NCBI GenBank assembly: GCA_023435705.1
Contig: JAEYRH010000012.1
Coordinates: 1 to 64,000 of the forward strand
Length of the DNA: 64,000 bases
Source: Bacillota bacterium
GTDB lineage: Bacteria > Bacillota > Clostridia > Christensenellales > UMGS416
Direction: 5' to 3'
Part shown: in pieces, positions 8,110 to 15,402 of the stretch
How positions within the stretch are numbered: position 1 is the first letter of the stretch
Layout of the letters: each line of letters opens with the position of its first letter
Notes under the pieces: generated by a model
Told to the model about the DNA's origin: nothing
The model's database searches: none
What the model saw: only the letters and a program-made list of their open reading frames with translations
Translations under genes and position numbers: made by a program

Positions 8110-8424
8110 ATGACCAACTATCAAGTGCTCGTGACAGAACCGGCAGCCCGCGATCTGCACGGTGTTGCCGACTACATCGCCAATGATTTGCATGAGCCTG
8201 AAACAGCACGGCGGCAGCTTGGGAGGCTTAAAGAAGCCGTGCTGAGCCTTGGGGAGTATCCCACCCGCTGCTCATTGGTGGCGGAACCGCTGCTGGCAAG
8301 ACAAGGGTTCCGGAAGATGGTGGTGGATAATTATCTGGTTTTCTATATTGTGTCAGATCAATTGAGCACCGTTACGGTGATCCGGGTGCTCTACAACCGC
8401 CGCGATTGGGCAAGCCTGCTATAA
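8110..8424 (+). CDS. Toxin of the RelE/ParE superfamily
   Basis: This 104-aa protein has the pattern of RelE/ParE toxins: an N-terminal strand (YQVLVTEPAARDL), two helices (IANDLHEPETARRQLGRL) and the late strands FRKMVVDNYLVFYIV and VTVIRVLYNRRDW. RelE members cleave ribosome-bound mRNA and ParE members poison gyrase; the sequence alone does not decide which. It is coupled to the antitoxin immediately upstream. Confidence 0.87.
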   Translation: MTNYQVLVTEPAARDLHGVADYIANDLHEPETARRQLGRLKEAVLSLGEYPTRCSLVAEPLLARQGFRKMVVDNYLVFYIVSDQLSTVTVIRVLYNRRDWASLL

Positions 8425-8544
8425 TCCACATTCACCTTTGAACAAATTCACAAAATTGCATATTTGCAATACAAACCACCCGGAAATAAGGTATACTATC
8501 CCGGCGGCAATACCGCTTTCAAACCATAAAGGAGACTGCCAAAT

Positions 8545-10176
8545 TTGATCACCGTAACCGACCTTAGCCTGCAGTTCAGCGGCAGGAAACTTTTCGACGA
8601 CGTGAATGTGAAGTTCACACCGGGCAACTGCTACGGCGTGATCGGCGCCAACGGCGCCGGCAAGACCACGTTCACCAAGATACTCTCCGGCGAGCTGGAG
8701 CCCACCACCGGCACCGTGACGATCACGCCCGGCGAGCGCCTGGCGGTGCTGGAGCAGAACCACTTCAAGTTTGACGAATTCACCGTGATAGACACGGTGA
8801 TCATGGGCCACAAGCGGCTTTATGACATCATCCGCGAAAAGGACGAGCTCTATCTGAAGGCCGATTTCACCGAGGAAGACGGCGTGAAGGCTGGTGACCT
8901 GGAGCACGAGTTTGGTGAGCTCAATGGTTGGGACGCCGAAACCGACGCCGAAAAACTGCTGATGGGCCTGGGCATTGGGCGCGATCTGCACCAAAAGCTC
9001 ATGGGTGAACTGAACCCTGACCAGAAGGTGAAGGTGCTGCTGGCGCAGGCGCTGTTTGGCAACCCCCACATCCTGCTGCTGGACGAGCCCACCAACCACC
9101 TGGACTTCCACGCCGTGAACTGGCTGGAGGGTTTCCTGCTTGATTACCCCAACACGGTGATCGTGGTGAGCCATGACCGCCACTTTTTGAATAACGTGTG
9201 CACCCACATGCTGGACATCGACTTCGGCAGGATCAACCTGGTGATCGGCAACTACGACTTCTGGTATCAATCCAGCCAGTTGGCCCAGCGGATGCTTTCT
9301 GACCAGAACAAGAAGAAGGAAGAAAAGATCAAGGAGCTGCAAGCCTTCATCGAGCGCTTTAGCTCCAACGCCAGCAAGGCCAAGCAGGCCACCAGCCGCA
9401 AGAGGCTGTTGGAAAAGATCACGCTGGACGACATCCGCCCCTCCTCCCGCAAGTATCCTTATATTGGGTTCTCACCGGATCGGGAAGCCGGCAAAGATAT
9501 CCTGTTTGTGGAGGGCATCTCCAAGACAATCGGCGGTGAAAAGGTGCTGAACAACGTTTCCTTCATCGCCAACCGCGACGACAGGATCGTGTTTATGAGC
9601 CGCAACGAACTTGCCAAGACCACACTGTTTCAAATCCTGTTGGGCGAGATGGAGCCCGACGAGGGCAGCTTCAAATGGGGCGTCACGACCACGCAGGCCT
9701 ATCTGCCCCGCGACAACACCGCCTATTTCGACGGTGTGGACCTGAACCTGATCGACTGGCTCAGGCAATATTCCACCGACCAGACCGAGAGTTTCATTCG
9801 AGGCTTTCTGGGCCGGATGCGCTTCTCCGGCGACGAGGCATTGAAAAAGGCAAAGGTGCTCTCCGGCGGAGAGAAGATGCGCTGCATGTTCGCGCGGATG
9901 ATGCTCTCCACCGCCAACGTGCTGCTGCTGGACGACCCCACCAACCACCTCGATCTGGAATCCATCACAGCGGTGAACGACGGCCTGAAGGCCTTCAAGG
10001 GCACGATGTTTTTCTCCTCCCACGACCATGAGTTCATCAGCACGCTGGCCACCCGCATCCTTGAGATCACGCCCAATGGCGTCTATGATGCTCAGATGGA
10101 GTTTGATGACTACCTGGAGAACGATGCCGTACAGGCCAGGGTTGCGGCGATGTATGGAGGAGCGGCCAACAGCTGA
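8545..10176 (+). CDS. ABC-F family ATPase, YkpA/YbiT type
   Basis: This 543-aa soluble protein has two ATP-binding domains joined by a charged helical linker (about 245-305) and no membrane spans, as in ABC-F proteins that act on the ribosome. The start is TTG at 8545 after GGAG. Domain 1 has an intact Walker A (GANGAGKTT) and LLLDEP, but its signature reads LNPDQ instead of LSGGQ. Domain 2 has LSGGE, while its Walker A is SRNELAKTT, lacking the usual glycines, as I recall for YkpA-type proteins. It is monocistronic and followed by repeat elements. Confidence 0.9.
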   Translation: MITVTDLSLQFSGRKLFDDVNVKFTPGNCYGVIGANGAGKTTFTKILSGELEPTTGTVTITPGERLAVLEQNHFKFDEFTVIDTVIMGHKRLYDIIREKDELYLKADFTEEDGVKAGDLEHEFGELNGWDAETDAEKLLMGLGIGRDLHQKLMGELNPDQKVKVLLAQALFGNPHILLLDEPTNHLDFHAVNWLEGFLLDYPNTVIVVSHDRHFLNNVCTHMLDIDFGRINLVIGNYDFWYQSSQLAQRMLSDQNKKKEEKIKELQAFIERFSSNASKAKQATSRKRLLEKITLDDIRPSSRKYPYIGFSPDREAGKDILFVEGISKTIGGEKVLNNVSFIANRDDRIVFMSRNELAKTTLFQILLGEMEPDEGSFKWGVTTTQAYLPRDNTAYFDGVDLNLIDWLRQYSTDQTESFIRGFLGRMRFSGDEALKKAKVLSGGEKMRCMFARMMLSTANVLLLDDPTNHLDLESITAVNDGLKAFKGTMFFSSHDHEFISTLATRILEITPNGVYDAQMEFDDYLENDAVQARVAAMYGGAANS

Positions 10177-10186
10177 ATGATCACAA

Positions 10187-10240
10187 TGCCCCCCATCCCA
10201 CCTATGGGGGGATGGGTTGGGGAGAGGGGTTGTGGGTCGG
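10187..10240. repeat. Palindromic CCCCCCATCCCA/GGGGGGATGGG element
   Basis: Directly follows the ABC-F gene. Inverted arms around CCTAT could form a stable hairpin and may end ABC-F transcription. It resembles the GC-rich element at 7661-7745. Confidence 0.5.
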
Positions 10241-10266
10241 TGCGCTGCCCCTGCTAGCCACGTATA

Positions 10267-10368
10267 ACTCCCCCTGCTCCTTCGGAGCATCCTGATCCCC
10301 CTTGTCGATCTTCTAGATCGACATTCCCCCTTGAAAGGGGGATAGACCTCAATGAGGGGGACAAGTCG
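10267..10368 (+). repeat. Double-hairpin TTC-loop repeat, long copy (B1)
   Basis: The layout is ACTCCCCCTG, a first hairpin GCTCC-TTC-GGAGC, CATCC, a longer variable middle, then CCTCAATGAGGGGGACAAGTCG. The same frame with different stem bases is seen at 39549-39599 (opposite strand), 20451-20502 and 39471-39524. This copy carries extra palindromic inserts such as TCGATCTTCTAGATCGA. Confidence 0.6.
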
Positions 10369-10416
10369 TCCGCTAACAGAATAACTATTGCATAATTCAT
10401 CAAAGAGGTGCTCAAA

Positions 10417-10971
10417 ATGACCCCGATCGAGACCGATCACCTCATCCTCCGCCGCTTTACGCCCGACGACTGGAAAGCCCTGCACGAGTACCTCTCGCTG
10501 GAGCAGGTGGTGAAGTATGAACCTTATGGTGTGTTTTCCGAGGAGGACAGCCGCCAGGAGGCGAAAAACCGCGCGGAGATGGATTGCTTCTGGGCTGTGT
10601 GTTTGAAAGACACGGGCAAGCTGATTGGCAATGTGTATTTCCAGCGGCAGGAGCCGCAGGAGTGGCTCACCTGGGAGCTGGGTTATGTGTTCAACCCGGC
10701 TTATGGCGGCATGGGTTATGCCACCGAGGCCGCCCGGGCAATGCTAAAGCTGGGGTTTGAAGAGCTGTGCGCGCGGCGCATCGTCGCGATGTGCAACCCA
10801 CTGAACAACCCATCCTGGCGGCTGCTGGAGCGGCTGGGTATGCGGCGGGAAGGGCACCTGAGGCAGAACCTGTTTTTCAAGCGGGATGCTGATGGAGTAC
10901 CAATTTGGTGCGATACCTATGAGTATGGGATACTTTCTACGGAATGGATGGAACAGCAAAGGCCGGGCTGA
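10417..10971 (+). CDS. GNAT N-acetyltransferase, RimJ/RimL-like
   Basis: This 184-aa protein starts at ATG 10417 after AGAGGTG; the GTG at 10408 lies inside that site. The order is typical: TDHLILRRFTPDDW at the N-terminus, an acetyl-CoA binding region with YGGMGYATEAARAML, and NNPSWRLLERLGMRREG near the end. The family moves acetyl groups from acetyl-CoA to protein N-termini, antibiotics or small amines; the substrate is unknown. Its stop codon lies inside the loop of its own terminator. Confidence 0.88.
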   Translation: MTPIETDHLILRRFTPDDWKALHEYLSLEQVVKYEPYGVFSEEDSRQEAKNRAEMDCFWAVCLKDTGKLIGNVYFQRQEPQEWLTWELGYVFNPAYGGMGYATEAARAMLKLGFEELCARRIVAMCNPLNNPSWRLLERLGMRREGHLRQNLFFKRDADGVPIWCDTYEYGILSTEWMEQQRPG

Positions 10972-10982
10972 CGCCCGGCCTT
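10959..10982 (+). terminator. Terminator overlapping the GNAT stop codon
   Basis: GGCCGGGC (10961-10968) pairs with GCCCGGCC (10973-10980), extended by AA/TT. The TGA stop (10969-10971) sits in the four-base loop. Confidence 0.7.
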
Positions 10983-11039
10983 CCCATTATTCCGCCACAG
11001 GTTTGTCCGGACGAGAAGTGGAACACATCTTCATCATCC

Positions 11040-11585
11040 CTATTCCCCCTCGGCTTTGTTTACATCCTCCGCTGTATAGAGCACCTCGTATTCGAGCAGA
11101 AGCATCCCACTGGGATACGCACGATGCCCGAAAAGAGCCAGGTTTTGACGCACACCACCCAGAGAAAATAGCTTCACCCCTTCTCCCAGCAGGATCGGGA
11201 TGATCGCTGGTTCGACAGTATCAACCAGTTCCCACGCAAGAAGCTGCGAGAACAGCTCACCTCCGCCGTAGAGCCAGATATCTCGACCAGACTGCGCACG
11301 AAGCTCTCTCACCCGTGCCTCAAGGCCCTCGCTCACGATCTCGACATCAGGATGATCCTCAGGCCGAAGCGACCGGGAGGCGACAATCACTTGCTTTCCG
11401 GGAAAGCTTTCGCCCATTGCATGCACAATCTCGTATGTGCGCCGCCCCATCAACAATATATCGAATTGCGCATACAATGCCTCAAAGTCAAAGGAAGGTT
11501 CTGGTGTTATCCAATCGAACTCATCGTTCGGCCCTGCGATGTAGCCATCCAGGCTGCATGCGACCTGATATCGCACCCGCCTCAT
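11040..11585 (-). CDS. Dihydrofolate reductase-family protein (RibD C-terminal type)
   Basis: This 181-aa protein has the YyaP/YwjB/RibD-C pattern: VACSLDGYIAGP at the N-terminus, LLMGRRTYEI, the YGGGELFSQLL nucleotide-binding loop and PILLGEGVKLF. Relatives bind NADPH and resemble DHFR or riboflavin reductase, but many stand-alone members have no proven substrate. A second, divergent member lies at 42372-42965. The neighbouring gene on the same strand is a carbonic-anhydrase-like protein. Confidence 0.85.
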   Translation of the reverse strand: MRRVRYQVACSLDGYIAGPNDEFDWITPEPSFDFEALYAQFDILLMGRRTYEIVHAMGESFPGKQVIVASRSLRPEDHPDVEIVSEGLEARVRELRAQSGRDIWLYGGGELFSQLLAWELVDTVEPAIIPILLGEGVKLFSLGGVRQNLALFGHRAYPSGMLLLEYEVLYTAEDVNKAEGE

Positions 11586-11634
11586 CCAATGATCACCTCC
11601 ACTTCAAGGTGCTCATGCGCCCGATAACGAAGCG

Positions 11635-12102
11635 CTATAGCCACTCCTCTGCCAGCTTCAGATATTCCTCTGCATTCTGCTTGATATGCTCAATTTCCTC
11701 CGGCCTCACAGGCCGCTTCACCTGGCCCGGCACTCCCACAACAAGGCTGCCCGGCGGCACCTTGGTGCCCGGAGACACCACGGCTCCCGCGCCGATGATG
11801 GAGTTCTCCCCCACCACCACGCCATCCAATATCACCGCGCCCATGCCAATCAGCACATTGTCCTCAATGGTGCAGCCATGCACCGTGGCATTGTGGCCGA
11901 TCGTGACGCCCCGCCCGATGACCGTGGGCAGGTTGTGGTTCACATGCAGCACCGCACCGTCTTGCACGTTGCTGTTTTCGCCGAGAATCACCGGCGCGAT
12001 GTCGCCGCGGATGGTGGCGTTGGGCCACACGCTGACGCCGCAGGCCAGCCGCACATCGCCCATGATCACAGCAGAGGGATGAATCTTTGCCTGGCTGCTC
12101 AT
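11635..12102 (-). CDS. Gamma-carbonic-anhydrase-family hexapeptide-repeat protein
   Basis: This 155-aa left-handed beta-helix protein has successive hexapeptide repeats. The putative metal-binding histidines are seen in VLHVNHN, TIGHNATVHG and the preceding DGAVLH. Size and motifs match the YrdA/PaaY group. Members may hydrate CO2 or act as acyl-CoA-related hydrolases; many are inactive. It sits in a minus-strand cluster with the FMN-dependent dehydrogenase 30 bp upstream. Confidence 0.9.
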   Translation of the reverse strand: MSSQAKIHPSAVIMGDVRLACGVSVWPNATIRGDIAPVILGENSNVQDGAVLHVNHNLPTVIGRGVTIGHNATVHGCTIEDNVLIGMGAVILDGVVVGENSIIGAGAVVSPGTKVPPGSLVVGVPGQVKRPVRPEEIEHIKQNAEEYLKLAEEWL

Positions 12103-12132
12103 TTGGTTTGCTCCTGTTTGTCTGGATTCCTG

Positions 12133-13023
12133 TTATCTTGCCCGGATCACGGTGGGGTCAATGCCCTTGAGGTCTGGCGAGCCGGTGAAGGCCATCGCCC
12201 CGGCCAACTCCGCTGTGGCGGCCTCGATCCTGGCACGGACAGGTTCTGCCCCACCGGCGGTCAGTGGCTCCATCAATGATCGCCCAAAACACACCGCCGT
12301 AGCGCCCAGCGCCAGCGCCTTGAAGGCATCCATGCCGGTGGCAAGGCCACAATCCACGAAAATCGGGATGCGCCCGGCCACTGCCTTGGCAATCTCCGGC
12401 AGGATCATCAACGGCGGCACCGCAAAATCCTGGATGCCATGATGGTGCGACACTAAAATGCCCGCCACACCGGCGTCCAGGCACTTCAATGCATCCTGGA
12501 CGCTCAGCACACCCTTGATGAAGAAGGGCAGCTTCGTGGCTTTCACAAAGCTCTTGATCTCCTCCAGCGACTTGGGCTTCATCGGCAGGCCCAGCACGTT
12601 GTCATACTGGCCCTTGCGGGTGAAGCTATGGTCCACATCCATGCCCACGGCGAAGCAACCGCAGCGCTCGGCGTGGGCGATCTTGTGGAAGACCACGGCG
12701 TTGTCGGCGTGGGGCTTGATGATCTTGACGGTGCGGGCCCCGGTGGCGGTGATCGCCTCCAGTTCGGCATCCTCACCCATGCCGGCCCACATCACAGCAT
12801 TGGCGGCCTTGGCACCCTTGGCCATCTCCACCATGCCGTTGGGGTAATGGTTATGCAGGTGGGAGAGCGCCGCCGTCATGATCGGTGTGGCGAAGGTTTC
12901 GCCAAAAAGCGTGAGCGCCGTGTTGGGCAGCACGCCATCAATGTGGCGGAACTCGATCAGAAGAGAGTCCATATAGTCCCGGGTGATCTGGTTGGAATCG
13001 CCTGCTCTGGTGCCTTGCGCCAT
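12133..13023 (-). CDS. FMN-dependent alpha-hydroxy-acid dehydrogenase family protein
   Basis: This 296-aa protein starts at ATG 13023 after AGGAGGG; upstream in-frame codons lack a ribosome binding site. It has a TIM-barrel pattern with PIMTAALSH, FFIKGVLSVQDALKCLDAGVAGILVSHHHG and FVDCGLATGMDAFKALALGATAVCFGR, the FMN-binding end of the LldD/glycolate-oxidase family. It is shorter than LldD (about 350-380 aa). The lysine in IKGVL and the HHHG segment fit the active site. The electron acceptor and substrate are unknown. Confidence 0.85.
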   Translation of the reverse strand: MAQGTRAGDSNQITRDYMDSLLIEFRHIDGVLPNTALTLFGETFATPIMTAALSHLHNHYPNGMVEMAKGAKAANAVMWAGMGEDAELEAITATGARTVKIIKPHADNAVVFHKIAHAERCGCFAVGMDVDHSFTRKGQYDNVLGLPMKPKSLEEIKSFVKATKLPFFIKGVLSVQDALKCLDAGVAGILVSHHHGIQDFAVPPLMILPEIAKAVAGRIPIFVDCGLATGMDAFKALALGATAVCFGRSLMEPLTAGGAEPVRARIEAATAELAGAMAFTGSPDLKGIDPTVIRAR

Positions 13024-13051
13024 GATATCCCTCCTGCTTTTCTTTCTTCTG

Positions 13052-14410
13052 TTATTCCTGCCCGGTGGCAAAAAGCCACGCCGCGCACTCCACGCGCTTG
13101 CGTTCCATTTCGCACTCCAGGTCATAGGGCTTGTTGATGTCACCGTTTTTGTGCCAGGCGTTGGCCGCGCAGCCGCCGCCGCACCACATCTTGGCCCAGC
13201 AATCCTGGCATTTGGTGAGCTCCCGCGCCGGGTTGCGGTGAAACGGCTTGCGCTTTTCGTCATCAAGCAAGCCTGTCATGACGTTGCCCAACAGGAAGTC
13301 GGTCTCGCCCACAAACTGGTGGCAGGGGTAGATGTCTCCCTCCGGGGTGATCGCCACATACTCGCTGCCAGCCCCGCAGCCGGAAAGGCGCTTATAGACA
13401 CAAGGGCCGCCGCCGAACTCCACATTGAAGTGAAAGAACGTGGGCATTTCACCCTTCTCACGGAGCTCTTTGAGCGCTCCGGCCAGCCGCTCATACTCGG
13501 CAAGGATGGCGTCCAGATGCTCCCGGCGCAATGCCAGCGGGGATTTGTCATCAAGAACGGCAGGCTCCACCGAGACACTGCCGAAGCCTTGTTTGGCCAG
13601 ATAGAGCACGTCTTCGGCGAAATCCAGATTGCGGTTGGTGAATGTGCCGCGCACATAGTAACTCTTGCCGCCGCGCCCGGCCACAAACCGCCTGGCGTTG
13701 GCAAGGATCGTGCCATGGGAGCCGCCGCCGCTCACCGTTTTACGGAGAGCATCGTGCACCTCCGGCCTGCCGTCGATGCTGATCACCACGTTGTGCATTT
13801 CCTCGTGGAGGAAAGCTGCCACCTCGTCGGTCAAGCCCATACCGTTGGTGGTGAGCGTGAAGCGAATGCGCTTGCTAAACTTTTTTTCCAGCTCGCGGCC
13901 ATAGGCCACAGTCTGCTTTACCATCTCGAAATTCAGGAGCGGCTCTCCGCCGAAGAAATCCACCTCCAGCACGTTGCGACTGCCGGATCTCGCCATCAGG
14001 AAATCCAGCGCCGCCCGGCCCACCTCCGGGCTCATCAACGACCGCCCGCCATGGAAGCTGCCGGTGGCGGCGAAGCAATAGCTGCACCGCAAGTCGCAAT
14101 CATGTGCGGCATGCAGGCACAGGGCTTTGATTTCCCCGGCAATGTGCTTTTCTTCCAGCTCCGGTGCGCTGGTAAAGAGCTGACCGGCTTCAGTCAGTCC
14201 GTCGATTTCCTCGAACAGCTCCACGGCTTCGGCCTGGCCAATTTTGCCAGCCATCACCGTGATGGCCTCCTCCTTGGGCATTCCGTTAGCTAACAAGCCA
14301 ATGGCCTGATAAGCTGCCTGATCTAACAGGTGCACGGCGCCGCTGTATTCATCCAGGGCAATGTGTTGCCCTTTATACTCAAATGTATGAACCAATTCCC
14401 TACTCTCCAA
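13052..14410 (-). CDS. scfB: SCIFF peptide radical SAM maturase
   Basis: This 452-aa enzyme starts with the family N-terminus HTFEYKGQHIALDEYSGAVH, which contacts the peptide. The SAM cluster motif CDLRCSYC spans Cys105, Cys109 and Cys112, and GGEP is at 154-157. The C-terminal SPASM region has CxxC, CGGGC and further cysteines. Known homologues (CteB/ScfB) form a thioether between a cysteine and a threonine of the SCIFF peptide. The peptide gene is at 15207-15344, with mgtC placed between the two; the start is 5 bp past the mgtC stop, implying coupled translation. Confidence 0.95.
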   Translation of the reverse strand: MESRELVHTFEYKGQHIALDEYSGAVHLLDQAAYQAIGLLANGMPKEEAITVMAGKIGQAEAVELFEEIDGLTEAGQLFTSAPELEEKHIAGEIKALCLHAAHDCDLRCSYCFAATGSFHGGRSLMSPEVGRAALDFLMARSGSRNVLEVDFFGGEPLLNFEMVKQTVAYGRELEKKFSKRIRFTLTTNGMGLTDEVAAFLHEEMHNVVISIDGRPEVHDALRKTVSGGGSHGTILANARRFVAGRGGKSYYVRGTFTNRNLDFAEDVLYLAKQGFGSVSVEPAVLDDKSPLALRREHLDAILAEYERLAGALKELREKGEMPTFFHFNVEFGGGPCVYKRLSGCGAGSEYVAITPEGDIYPCHQFVGETDFLLGNVMTGLLDDEKRKPFHRNPARELTKCQDCWAKMWCGGGCAANAWHKNGDINKPYDLECEMERKRVECAAWLFATGQE

Positions 14411-14415
14411 AAACC

Positions 14416-15072
14416 TTATTCGCGTGTGATCTTCACACCGTCCACGGTTCCGATGCCCTCACGGGCCATCTTCCTGTCAACACCTCTGGGCAGGCGAACC
14501 CGCATTGCCAGATCCACCCACTCCTCTTCCCCCTGCTCGATTCGCACATCCTGCACGGAGCAGCCCAACTCCACCAACGGGCTCAACACGGCTGCCAGCT
14601 GGCCGGGCTTGTTGCGGATCTCCATTTCCAGCCACACGGTGTTGTGACGGCCAATGGACTTGTCCTCGATGAACTTCAGCACCCAAAGCGTGAGCACCGT
14701 CATGCCCGCAGCCAGCAGCGCGCCCAGATAAAACCCGCTGCCCACCGCCAGGCCAATGGCCGCAACCACCCACAGGCTGGCTGCCGTGGTGAGGCCCCGC
14801 ACCCTGAGGCCGTCTTTGACGATGGTGCCTGCACCCAAAAAGCCAATGCCGCCCAGCACATAGCTGCCCATGCGGGCCACATCCATCGCACTCAGCATGT
14901 GATATTGGTCAAACAAAAACTGGTTGGTGAGCATCGCAAGGCACGAGCCCAAGCACACCAGTGTGTGCGTGCGGAAGCCCGCAGAACTTCGCACCATTTC
15001 ACGCTGCATGCCGATCACGCCGCCCACCACCAGCGCGATAAACAGCCGCAGCACGATTTCAAACACATTCAC
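14416..15072 (-). CDS. MgtC/SapB family membrane protein
   Basis: This 218-aa protein has five N-terminal membrane segments and the hallmark GMQRE...RTHTLVCLGS and GGIGFLGAGTIVKDG...RGLTTAASLW motifs of MgtC/SapB. The C-terminal 75 residues look like an ACT-type domain. The family is linked to magnesium limitation and F-type ATPase control in pathogens, but clostridial roles are unknown. It lies between the SCIFF peptide and its maturase in the same orientation, an unusual position. Confidence 0.92.
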   Translation of the reverse strand: MNVFEIVLRLFIALVVGGVIGMQREMVRSSAGFRTHTLVCLGSCLAMLTNQFLFDQYHMLSAMDVARMGSYVLGGIGFLGAGTIVKDGLRVRGLTTAASLWVVAAIGLAVGSGFYLGALLAAGMTVLTLWVLKFIEDKSIGRHNTVWLEMEIRNKPGQLAAVLSPLVELGCSVQDVRIEQGEEEWVDLAMRVRLPRGVDRKMAREGIGTVDGVKITRE

Positions 15073-15130
15073 CGCCGGCCACCTCCTCTGAAAGCCGCAG
15101 CAGCCGCTGCGGTTAACAAAGTATACTCAA

Positions 15131-15160
15131 TGGGCAGCAGCCTTATTCGGCTGCTGCCCA
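15131..15160 (-). terminator. Hairpin between scfA and mgtC-scfB (attenuator or processing site)
   Basis: A perfect 12-bp stem (15131-15142 with 15149-15160) with a TTATTC-type loop lies 47 bp past the scfA stop. On the minus strand it is not followed by a real T-run, so partial termination or 3'-end protection is more likely than full termination. That would give much more peptide mRNA than maturase mRNA. Confidence 0.6.
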
Positions 15161-15206
15161 GGCCAGGCTGTATGACGCCGCTCGGTGCGGCTGGATCATC
15201 GGCTTG

Positions 15207-15344
15207 TTATTTCTTTTCGCAGGTCTGGTTGCCCACTGTGCAGCTGGTCTTGCAAGCCGACTGGCAGCTGGCCTGGCACTGGCCGCAGCCGCGACCGGCA
15301 GTGTCCTTCAGGCAGCCCTGGGCAACGGTCTTTATATGCTTCAT
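15207..15344 (-). CDS. scfA: SCIFF ribosomal peptide precursor (six cysteines in forty-five)
   Basis: This 45-aa peptide is preceded by GGAGG and a strong promoter. It begins MKHIKT and ends CKTSCTVGNQTCEKK, the nearly invariant SCIFF C-terminus. Cysteines are at 11, 20, 23, 27, 31, 35 and 42: the usual six plus an extra one at 11. By position, Cys31 and Thr36 correspond to the pair reported to be joined by a thioether in the Clostridium thermocellum peptide. The maturase scfB is two genes downstream. The role of SCIFF in clostridia is still unknown. Confidence 0.95.
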   Translation of the reverse strand: MKHIKTVAQGCLKDTAGRGCGQCQASCQSACKTSCTVGNQTCEKK

Positions 15345-15373
15345 TTCATTTCCTCCAACACTTCTTTTTGGTT

Positions 15374-15402
15374 ATTATACTTGATTGGGGCGATGGTGGC
15401 AA
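15374..15402 (-). promoter_or_regulatory. Sigma-A promoter of scfA
   Basis: On the minus strand TTGCCA (15397-15402) and TATAAT (15374-15379) are exactly 17 bp apart, 29 bp from the scfA start. The boxes overlap the last codons of the upstream ATPase gene, so scfA has its own promoter. This suits a highly expressed peptide. Confidence 0.75.

Noticed and set aside
12983..14293. Plus-strand frame (436 codons) opposite scfB
   Set aside because: Shadow of scfB and the upstream part of the FMN-dependent enzyme gene; no motif seen.
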